Assembly: GCA_030549495.1 (NCBI GenBank)
Contig: JAUIRK010000920.1
Coordinates: forward strand, 620,001-684,000
Length of the DNA stretch: 64,000 nt
Reading direction: 5' to 3'
Source: Nectonema munidae
Lineage: Eukaryota > Nematomorpha > Nectonematoida > Nectonematidae
Part shown: positions 40,385 to 52,300 of the stretch, piece after piece
Position numbering within the stretch: position 1 is the first letter of the stretch
Layout: every line of letters begins with the position of its first letter
Program-made: the position numbers and the translations under genes
The notes under the pieces: model-generated
Database searches by the model: none
Seen by the model: only the letters and a program-made list of their open reading frames with translations
Told to the model about the DNA's origin: nothing

Positions 40385-43300
40385 CTGTCGCCAAAAATAA
40401 TGTACGTGCATACAATACACACAATTTGTTTGCATTTCATCGTGAAAACCAAATTTTAGTTCCTCCCGAAAGAGTAATGTGTGAATGCGGCCATTATAAT
40501 AAAATAAATTTGATGCATATGCAAAAAAAATATATACTAGAATTTTTTTTAATAGATTTTTATGCTAAATATGCTTTCAATCCTATTTTTCTGATAGTTT
40601 TTTTGGGGATAACAAAATTTTCAGAATCAGCATGTATCTATTGCAAAAGAGCATACATTTTGTTTTGGAAGCAAAAAAGACGAGCATAGAAATTTTTTAA
40701 GGAAATCCACACATTTCGAGGCAAATCGAGAAGTCTTATCACTTAATCTAACGTAGTAACATTCAATTGATTATAATAATAATCCTAACCATCTCCCGTG
40801 TTAAACCAATCAAAATAAATGAAAAAAACGGGAGAGTGGGTTAGGTATTTTCGTCTAAAGCAGTGCTTCTACCGTCCCTAATTTTTCAGTGGTAGGCGAA
40901 TATCTCTTAAACCAACAATCCGCTCACGAAAGTGCCATAAAAGTGAAAATAATCAAAATTTCAAAAGATATAAGAAATAATGAATATGAAAAAACAAATA
41001 GATTCCATAGTCATTTGAGAACAAGGGTTCGCTAGTCAAAGCGAAAATATTTGATTCCGACGCCTAGCACTTACAAAAATGCGCCCCCGACTTTTCCTCT
41101 TCGTCAACTCTCCCCTTCCAACTTCGACCAAAGAAGTGTCATGCTTACAAAAATGATTTATTTAAATTACTTACTTACTAAATTTTATTAGATACCACCC
41201 ACTCGGACTTCTATGGCGGGATATCATTTTTCAGCCCATGCTAAGATTATATCTAACTAACATTATGATGATTACAAGAATACAAACGTCGAATAAGGAC
41301 TCAACCAACAACATAAACTTCATATTTGACTTTTTAATTTTTAAAACAAAATATAGAATTAACATTTAAACTAGTTTGCTCCTTCGCAAAGTGTCCAATC
41401 ATAAAAGGATATAGAGATATATAATTAATTAGAAAGTTTGGTGGGTTGACTTTTTGTGTGAGAAAAAAAGCCAAAGGGGTGTGACCAGTGCCCGCGACGT
41501 GCCCCAAAATTATATAGGTAGCGCGGGCACTGGGTGTGAGTAAGGTTGGTTAGATACTGGGTTTTGATAACTCAATGTCTTGGGTTCGATCCCGCGTCAA
41601 GCCTACTTTCCTCATAGTTCGATACAAGCGGCGAATGTTCCTTCTCGATGAAAGCACTTCACGGTACCTTTAACTCTGTATGTGAAATTTTCGAAAGATT
41701 GTGGAGAACCAACAACCAGGTTAGGGAAGCAGATGCGCGCTTGTCTAAAAATAATAGACGAAAGTTGTTGTTGTTGTACCTGATGGAACTAATCTGGCAT
41801 CATATGGTCGCAATCCGATCCAATGCAGCCATGAGTTGATAAACCACGTGATGTGCAGGTAGAAAACGAAGCGAAGAGCAAACGCAACAAAAAAGGCAGA
41901 CGCAATCCTCTCCTTCCAAAAAAGGATTGGAACCAAAGTTGGCAAAGCAATCGTCAACCCCAGAAAGATGAGGAGAAAGTTTCTGAATCAAAAAAGTAGC
42001 AGAAAATGATCAAATGTGACAATCAATCAAAAGACAAAGAATCAAATTCTTAATGTGTTTCCTTCAACAAATGAAAATTTTTGCCTATAATCTCTCATAT
42101 TTCATGGGGATTTATTTTACAAAATGGGGTATTTTGAAAAAGCAACCATTTGGCCTCGAGGAGAGGAGAGGAGAGCAAGTGAGGCTTGAGTAGTTGGACA
42201 GCTTGTAAAGTAGTCTAGGATAATTGCGAAATACCGAGATGGTCGATCATCTTAGCGTTTTGTAGAGGTGCCATAAAGGTAAAGGAAAGTCTACCAATTC
42301 AGTGTTTTTTTGAGAAAACGCAAAAAATTTTTTAATTAAAAAAGTAAATAAAAAAATTATTGAAGAAATAATAAAATTTGTAAAAATTTAATTGCTAATT
42401 CGTTCTGAAAAATTTAATATGAAAATAATTTTAAAATATCAAAAAAGAGTTAAAAATGGCAAACATAACAAAATGAAAAAATTGAATTCAGATGGAATTG
42501 CAAAAGGAGAAAATAGAATTGCAAAAAGACGAAATAGAATTTTAAATGGTATACAGTAACTTAAATAATGATTTTTGTGTAATAATAAGGATAGTGACGA
42601 TAACCTATCATCCATACTTGTTCTCCAAAAAAATAATAAATTAGCTTTAAAATGTACATGAAAAATGAAAGAGATAAATAAATCTTCATGCACTGACGAC
42701 TGACTATCTTAGCAAACTGGTTAACATAACTGCATCACTTGTATTTCATGCATATGTAAAAGAATATACCAACAAATTTTTTATACTAAATATGCCTTCA
42801 ATCTGATGAAGAGTAACTTTACGCTATAAACGCTGGTCTTTCAAAGATACATTTTGCGTGAAAATCAACACATGTGGAGGTAAATTCGGAGGTCTTGTCA
42901 CTAAATATAACGTAAACATTCAATTGAGAGGTTCTCTCCTGTGTTAAACCATTGAGGCTAGGATATTTATGTGTTATATTATAAAAAAGGCTGCACCTTC
43001 AAAATATATAAAAAACGAGACTGTCCCGTCTACAACGGTACGAATATTATAAAAGTTAATACAATTAATAGCAATCACCTATAAACGTTTGTAAAACTCA
43101 CTAAATTTATTAGTTTTTTCTCTTAGTGATAATTGACAACATTCCCAGTAAATGTTTCATGTAATCTTTTTGGTGAATCTTGTCTACTCTCAGAGCTGCT
43201 CTCCAATTAATTAGATCCTTCACGACATCTTACTTTTTTTGAAACTGCAGAACTCTATTTTCGTCCAAGTCATCATATGGTATTGATTTGCCTTTATTGA

Positions 43301-46300
43301 TGACATCTGGATGTTTACGAATCAATAACCAACCCATATGGGAGAAGAAAAATCCTCTGTTTGAGTTGTGAGGATCACCATCCGTTTCACTAAACTTGTG
43401 ATGTCCTCTATGATCTCTTGCCCATTCGTAAATTTCCTAGAAAAAACAAATGCTAAAATAAGGAGACTCTCAAACGCCATAAATAGTGGCATAGATTAAA
43501 CTTTTAATTTATTTTTTATTAGCTTTGTGAAGTTTAGGAAAAAAGTATTATTCTGAAAAACAATGCAAGAATGGATGTTTTATACTTTGATTTCCGAAAG
43601 GCGTTTGACAAAATTTCATAAGACTTGTTTAAGAAATTGGAAGCTTATGTCGTGAATGCTAAAGTTGTCGAATGGGCTGAAAGTTTCCTGACTAATAGAA
43701 CACACTTTGCTTCTAATGGACACGTATCTAACTCAACTAAAGTAACTAGTGGTGCCATTCAAGGTTAAGGTTTGGGTGATTGGTATATTTTTATGCAATT
43801 TAAGTAAAAATAAATAAATTTTTAACCGCTTTTCCCGCCTTCATTTTTAGAAATGATATTTAGAGAGAGAATGTTATGTATTCGAATGGTATGATATAAA
43901 ACCAAAGAGACATCTTGCGAACTTCAGAGAAGACCAAAGCGGTAGACTTTTCTTCGAATACGACCCATGATGGACCATGCATGGGAAGAACCTAATTTGG
44001 GTTCAGTAATAATAAATTCAAATTTTTGAATCCATTCTTCTTTAAAACAGTTGTCGTAGCGATTTTTTGTTTTATTTTTATTATCACTCATTCTTCAAGA
44101 AGTAAAAATTGGTTTACATAATTTAAATAGTCTAAATATTTATTTAAAAACATAAATCGATGAAAAAAGTAAAAAAAAACAAATATTAAGCACATGATGC
44201 ATATGCTCAACGTGTGCCAATAAAAATTTTAGCATTTAAAAGCTGTAAAATTTCCAAAAAGCGCTAGAACCCATCTCAAAAGCGGTAGACCAAAATAAAG
44301 TCGATCATTATTAGAAATTTTTCAGTGGAAACAGCTCGTTTTTTAAAATTTCATCCTCAATATATTTTTGTACTTTTTAAAAATAATAAATGGAAAAAAA
44401 ATAATTTTCATCGATTCAGCTCAAATACAGCGTTTTTCAAACTCTTTTTTACTGCGACCCATAGCAAGAAACACAGTTTGCATCGTGACCCATAATACTT
44501 AGGTGTAATAAGACAAATTCTGATCACTACGTTCATTTATTCAGCATCGACAATTTATGTGTATTTTTTTTATGATCTGCACATTGTTTTATTTATTTGT
44601 ATGAATAAAATATTAATACGTTTACATTTTCTTCACTTTGCCCTACCGTGATTTCCTTTCTTTTTTGTCACGAAACATTTTATTTTTGACACGACCCACT
44701 GAAAGGTCGGGACCCACAGTTTGAAAAACGCTGGTATAATAGATACTTGCACATTTTAAATATGATCTTTTGAGCCTCTGTGGTTGTTAGGGTGTACCTC
44801 TCAGCTTAACAGTTGAAGGTTAGAGGTTCGATCCCCAAGGCTCCCTACTCTTTAAAACAAAATCACAAAAAAATGTGATTAACCATCTCAAGCAAAATGT
44901 GAGCATATAGCCTTAAGGCTGAAGAGTACTTTGATATCTCCAACCAACCAAAATATTATTTTTGTGTGAATTTTATTAAGATTATTTTGGTTATTTTTTA
45001 TATCATATTTTCTGAACAGACAACAACAAATAATTATAAAAAGTAAAAAATTGAAGAATGAAAAATCTCTTTTGCCTCCCTAATAGAGATGTATCGGATA
45101 ACAGGGTATATACGCAAAAATTTTTACATCCTCTTAACATCCCCTCATTCGCGGATTATATTTAGGTATCCAATATACGCATCAGCAATTCTGAAACATT
45201 TTTCTATTTCTATATACCTCAAAGTTTTTTTAACGGAATTTTTGAATTTTTACTTTATCCTTATTTTTTATGATAAGTACGTCTTTATACCACATATGGT
45301 CATTGCTTCAGAATTTCTAGTGTTTTCATAATCTTTATTGCATCCTTATTTTTATGCACCAATTTATAACAGGTAATGCTTTTTTGGTTATGTAGGGGGA
45401 GGTAAAAGCGATTTTTCATTCCTCTATCTTTTACTTTCTTTAGTAGTTTCCTGCTGTCTGTTTTATTCAGCAAATTAGATGTAAAAAACAAACAAAATTG
45501 GTCGAAAAATTTTACATAAAAAATGGAAATTGAAATACAAGAACATTTTACAAATTCATCATTTTTATGAATATCAGAACTATATCATATTTTATTTTAA
45601 GGAAAAGCAATCCACGCCTCTATTCTGAGTACATAAGGCTCAGTCAAGGTTGGTTAGATACTGAATTTCGATAACTGAAGGTCTGGAGTTCGACCCAATA
45701 GCAAGCTTCCTTTCTCAATAGTTCGATACAAGCGGCACTTTTCTCCTCACTTTTGCTAGATAAAGATATAACGATGCTGCTTTGTTTTCTGATCTGGATT
45801 GCATCAAATATGCTTTGATTTTGTCTGTCTATTTCTTCTTCTACTTCAATACTGAATTCTGATAATTTTTTTTAACTTTTAAAAAAATATGGGTAAATTC
45901 ATATATGGCATAAGTTTTAAATGAAACTTCAAGCTCATCTGTTAAATACCAAATTCACAACCCCTTAAAAGCTGCTTTTGCATATTATTTTTGAAATTCA
46001 ACTTGGAAGGAATCAAACAAAAAAGAAACAAACAACAAGTTAGGTATTTAAAAATCTCGATGAAAACACACTACGAAAAAAAATTGTCACATCAAATACT
46101 AGCAAACTCGATAATAATAAATATCTCTCAGTATTTATCATCTCTTGGCTTCTTCTGGAAGAAAGTCTGAACCATTTCAAATTCACTTATTTCAGTTTAA
46201 AATTTAAAAAAGTGTAACGATGAATTATTGCCATATGTCACGCAATTTCAGCAAAAAATTTCAATAAATATAAAAATTAAAAAATCGGAAAAAATTTTTT

Positions 46301-49300
46301 TATTCAAAAATGAACATTATTTTATTTGAAATATTAACGAAAAATAGCGAAACTTAATTTTTGTTGAATAACTTTTTATGATAACGATAAATGAAGTAAT
46401 GGAAATGATAAACGAAGTTCTTTTTTGTACTAATCATCCCAAGTTTTTTGTCTGAAATCTGATCGACTTACATTGAAATAAATTGGTTTCCAGACTAGCA
46501 AATTAAGGTTTCACAAAAAAATTAAAAAAAAAAACTAATTTTAGCACTAATTGTTTACCATTTGCAAATGGTGTATAAAAAAATTTAAATTTATAAAAAA
46601 AAATTTAACAATTTTTTTCTTTAGATGTAAAGATTATAAAGCGTAACAAGGCGTTTCGTCGCGAAATTACACGATTACTGATTTTGCTAATAGGTTTAGC
46701 TACACTTTCAAACTTGCACTTTTAAGCGTTCTGAAACTTCACTGGATCCATTAGTGAAAATCTAAACACGAGGGTTTACTAATTTAGACAAATTTTTTTC
46801 CTCTCACTAGAAAAATGGATTAGCTGCTTTCTATAAATTAAGAGTGAATTTGCATAGTTTTAGTCTAATTAAAAAAGTTTTATATCATCTATTTCAATAT
46901 AAAATGTCTAATCATTTTATTTATCGCATTTTACTTTATTAATATGTTAAATTTCCTAATACAAAAGTTTGAAGGAAAAACTGTCTTTTCCTATTATAAG
47001 AAATTGTTTGCTTGCTTTCAACATAACATTTATGACGAAACAACTCTTCGATAAATATCAGCTCTTGGATCAAATGTCAATTCGACAAATCGTCCGGCGT
47101 TGAACACATGTCTGGGCTACCGAATAAATGACAGCCGACTACTTCTTGTTTATTTAAATATACTTAAAATTTTAGAAAATGTATCAGCATTAGGGTAAAA
47201 ATTGAGTTTGAATAATGAACAAAATTTTCCAAATAAACAAATTCAAAAAATCAATAAAGTTTAACAAAAGAGAGTCTATATCCAATCAAAAAATATGTAT
47301 CTTACTTTTAAAAGCAAATGTACATATAAAAGATCAAAAAAATTTTTTTTTGATATTTGAAACAATACTAAAAAATATCTTAAGTTTAGTTTTTTTTTTT
47401 AAAATAAAATTTACCGTTCCTGCTATCGAATTGAGAATGAAGTAAAATGCTTCCAAAAGATAGTGAGCTTTATACGTGCAATGAGCATAGAGACGATGCG
47501 TTCCCGCTGTGATTCCCAAGCCAGAAAGCAAGTACAGAAAGACAGCTAAATAGGCGTGTACACACGTATTAATAATAATAGAGATCAATCGAATATTCAC
47601 AGCTGTAAAGGTAAAGGTACCATAGGGTGTTTTCATCGAGAAGGCACAATTGTGCCGCTTGTATCGAACTATGAGGAAAGCAGGCTTGATACGGGATCGA
47701 ACCCAAGACCTTGATTTATCGAATCCAGCATCTAACCAACCCTACTCACGCCCCTAGTAGCAGCGGATTATCCACAAAATATTTTAGACCCAACACATCT
47801 CTGATTAATAATAGTCCCTTTTTTTCATTTACTTTATACGAATACACTCACAATTTGATTTGACTATAAAATGCTTAAGTTTTATTTTTTTCAAATTTTT
47901 CGACAATCTCAAAAATTGTATTACCTTTTGTATTATTTAACAAATAGAAATAAAAAATTATTTTAAATCAAAAAAAAAAAAAGAGAGTGGTTCCCTACGC
48001 ACATTTTCTTCATCATATTAAAAAATATGCGGTTTGTAAACGTTTAAAAATTGAAAAAAAATTTTTTTTACCGTTTTAAATTCCAAAAATTAACCAAAAC
48101 TCATAATTTGACGCTAAAAATTTTTTATAAATCATTCGATTCCTTTCAAATAAGTTACAATCAGCGTATCAAAAAAGTCTATCAGGAATTCAAGCAATAT
48201 TTTGGGGTTCTTTTTAGACGGCTCAAATTTAACAAAAAACCAAACAAGTATACACAAATTATCCCATTTTTAGAATCATTTTTAATCTTTAATTTTAGAA
48301 AAATAGTTATTTTTTCTTGAAGTAATCTACTTGAAATGGGGATTTCTATAAAGAGTTTCGTAGATAATTTATTCGCCTATAATTTTTAAGGGGTGAGTAG
48401 TGTTGGTTAGATGCTGGATTCGATAACTCAAGGTCTTGGGTTCGATCTTTCATCAAGCCTATTTTTCTCATATTTCGATACAAGCAGTGTATTTGTGTCT
48501 TCTCGATGAAAACAGTCACCTTTGCCTTTACTATTTCTTAGCGATACTTTTTTTAGCGCCCCATAGTTTGCCGACCAATGGCCGGCAGAATATTCAATGT
48601 TTTTAAGGTTAACAATTTTTTTTGAAAATTGATTTTGATTTTTTGAAATTCTCTAAATTCTTCAAATGTTTTTCATTTCCAATTGAGTATGGTTCATGAA
48701 CGTGTGTGATTCTTTCTCAGATTCTTTTTGTAGTTCTTGGTATCGCAACCAAGGGAAGAATAAACTTCCATAGTTGGATAGATTGTACGGATAGTCACAA
48801 TCAGGAATCGAACCCAGACCATCTGGATCGAGATCCCACGCTCTTACCACTACGCCATCTGACGATTCAAAATTTGTTAGTGCTATTGAATTTTAACAAG
48901 ATGAGTTTCTAATTACTATAGGATATAATTTAGAAAAGAAACTTTTGGATTATTTTTTTCTAAATATAAAGTCTTCTATAGCTGTTAACATGTATCACAC
49001 GCCATTTTAAATTCTACTTATCAAAATTAAACATGTAACAAGTATTTCCTTGGAGAGAGATAATATCAGACAGGTAAAATACCATTTAAAAAGTCAATAT
49101 TTTTTGTGGAAAAATCAATAAATCAGATTTGTGTCGTTAAAAAAATACGATTATAATGTATTTTTTTTATGAATTCTAAATAGATTTGTCCTGAAACTTT
49201 TAAAAAAAAAGTTCTTCCATTATAAGAATGCGGTAATGTTGCACAATCCGTGGACAAGATTAACAGGTGAGTTGACTTTTCAGCTAAATCCACATTTTTT

Positions 49301-52300
49301 GAGTTGAATCCACGCCAATCCTTCCTTTTAGATGCTTTACCGAAACGACGTAACACAAAAGGATTTTACAAAAACTTCGTTAAAAATTAGCATATCTAAC
49401 TAATTAAAAATCTCTACTTTGCTAAAACCTTCTTGTATCCCTAACTTATATTATATATTAATTTTGTTAGAATATAGATATTCTAATACTTTATCTTATT
49501 TAGCGCCATCCATTTTCCATTTTTGGAAACAAATATTATTTTTTTCAGGAAATATGATTTCTTGTGCTATTTAAAAAATTCTTCTTCTTAAAAAACGATC
49601 AATCAAACTTCAGCATGTACCAAAAAAGTTGGGTGATACGAACTGATGTCTTTAAGCAAGCCAATTAAATTTGATCTTTTTTTTGTAAAGTTATTATACC
49701 TTTCCAAAGATATCCAAAATAATTCCGAATTATTAATCAAAAGATTGTAATTTAATATAGTTGCAAGATATAGATTTTTGATTGATGTGCAATATATAAA
49801 TAAATTAAAGAAAAATTTACATTCAATATATTTATTGAAAAGGACAAAGATAAATATACTTAAATTTTAGAAAATGTATCAGCATTAGGGTAAAAATTGA
49901 GTTTGAATAATCAACAAATTTTACCAAATAAACAAATTCAAAAAATCAATAAGGTTTAACAAGAGATCCAATCATTTTATTAAAAAGTTACAAACATTTA
50001 TATTTATAATAAAATGATATTCCAACAGCAAGAGTCTTTAATTAAAAAGTCTTTATCAAATCACTGGAAAAGTGAATCCTATGTTACTTTACTCATCGTT
50101 ACTTTTAATTAACTTGTTTCAAACAATGACACTTTACAACTTTATTTTTATTTACAATGTACAACCTACATCTCGTAGAAGCCTCCTAGTAAGTGTTCTT
50201 GCTAATTCTATATCTCATTTTGTTTTGTGGAGATACTTATTTATCAAAATAATATATTTGACATCAATTAGGAGCTTGGCAAACACCGGAGGCATTATAT
50301 ATATGCATACGGAAATTCGTATTTATTTGTAAAAAATCCGTGGTTAAAAATGAATATCTTACAGTTTTTCAAATTGCATGAAATTTTGTATTGAGGTTTG
50401 CTCCATAGTTTCTAACTATCTTTCAAAATTTCAGCTCATTTTAGTTCATATGGAAAAAGTTAATTTTGATAATTTTTTAAGAAATCAATGATGCCTCCTC
50501 AATTTTATATCCTTTCTTTGTTATACATATTATTATAATCAGATAACTTGATACCTCAATATTCAATATTCCAATATTCACTATTTCAATATTCCCTTTT
50601 GGTAAATGTATTCAATATACACATATGCATGGGCGAATCTAGAAATTGGCATTAGGAGGGGGGGGGGGGTGGATTTTACTAAACTAGAACTCAAATTTCA
50701 AGCATATAAATTTAAGCTTTATCAAAATTTTTAAAACAAAAAGAAGAATGAGAGCATTAAAACGATCCTCATTCATTGAACTACGAAGTCAATTGATGTG
50801 GTAAAACTTGATGTGTTAATAAATTTACAAAAAAAAAATTGGATAATATAAAAGTAATAAGTGTCACACTTAACTACGATTGAAACATAAAAAACTTTTT
50901 AGGGCTTCTCACTTTAGAGAAAGATTGAATCTAAAAAACGAGTTGCAGAAATCATCATAATATTTGAGTTCTACGAAAAGAATTAGATCAAGAAAAATTT
51001 TCAAGCAATTGGCAATGCAATTTTAGGTTCTGCCCCCTTTAAATCCGCCAGTGATATGTAAAAGTTATAATCATTTTTTCAAATGTTCCCATAAAGTGTT
51101 TTTCTGTCAAATATTTTTAATTAATATTTAAATTAAACATGTATAGTTCGAAAATCGTTCAGCAACATCTTTCGTACATAAATAAAATTCGATGAAATTT
51201 CCTTTTTAAGAGCATCCAATCTTTGCAGAAGGAATTTATTTCACCTCTTCCGAAATTTTCGCTTCCCCCTGAAAACATAGTTTAGCAACAAGTATGGTGT
51301 TAACTAAGCAAACAAAGCTTGTTGTAATCTTAGGAAGACGTGAAAATTGGACGATCTTTACACAAAAAGGTCTTTAAAATATGATCAAATTTTGTCATCG
51401 CCAAAGCCAAATACGTTGAATTCTTGATGACAATTTTTTTCATCCAATTTAACTCTAATAGTGAATTTTGTAATTATACTGTGAAAGAAGATTGGGAAAA
51501 AGGTTTTTCAGGTGAAAGTATTTTGTGTGATGGTAGAGTTGAACACAAAAAAGTTTGTGATCGTAAAAAGTCACGTGTAAATTTTATTATTGCTATCTGT
51601 CCTTGCTGTTATCTTTGCAAGGTTGTTTTAATGTCAAACAAGGCTAAAAACGTGGAATATAATTGGCGTAAATTCAATTTCTCTGTGTTTCTCTCTCAAT
51701 CTTTCTTACAGGCATTTTTCTGCATTCCAATTACGCTAAATCGGAGTATTCATTGCTTTACTCCCAAAGTACAAATCCTATTTTAATTGGAAGTTTTCAA
51801 GTTTGAAAATTCATTTGACACTTTGTTTTGTTGAGTGTACATAAAATACTGCATATTATATACGCGGGTATGCGATCTCCCGTATCATGCATGCGTCGGC
51901 TAAATTTTTCATTCCGAAACATCAATGTATAGTTCCTGTTCAAAAATAGAGTTAGTCTTTGAGGATCTAAATTTTTAAGGCGAGTCGTTTGGCTTATTTT
52001 TAAAGGTAAGTTTATAGCGATTTTCATTTTTTCGAACTTTGTATAAAATTTTAGCAGTTTCAGAGCGATTGGGATGGAGTATTAATACTCCATTTTTGTT
52101 TTATATCGAATTACTTAAAACTTGGGGCTTCAATCATCACCAAATGGAATGTGCTTTTCATCAAAATAATGCGCGGAGAAGGAAAAGAGAATTACGAGGA
52201 GATTATGCTGCAAGAATTATAAATCTCAGGCATGCGGCCTCCTGTGAAATGAACAAAAACAGGTTTTTCAGATTAACGAGACATGTCTGTAATTTGGATG

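Larger units (their letters stand above)
40385..41779 (-). other. Desaturase intron 4
   Basis: Contains a SINE (41534-41675, plus strand) with a 47-bp palindromic insertion at its head (41486-41532). The rest is AT-rich. Confidence 0.55.
43437..47414 (-). other. Desaturase intron 2
   Basis: Contains a LINE fragment (43560-43785, plus strand), a hAT MITE (44428-44733), a tRNA-type SINE (44773-44940), a degenerate family-1 SINE (45640-45750) and one copy of a 120-bp direct repeat (47158-47285). Confidence 0.6.

Noticed and set aside
40201-40459. Plus-strand and second minus-strand frames over desaturase exon 5
   Set aside because: Shadow frames of the conserved desaturase exon.
44773-44845. 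Possible true tRNA gene
   Set aside because: A and B boxes and a pairing acceptor-like arm are present, but the arms do not fold into a standard cloverleaf and a SINE-type tail follows.
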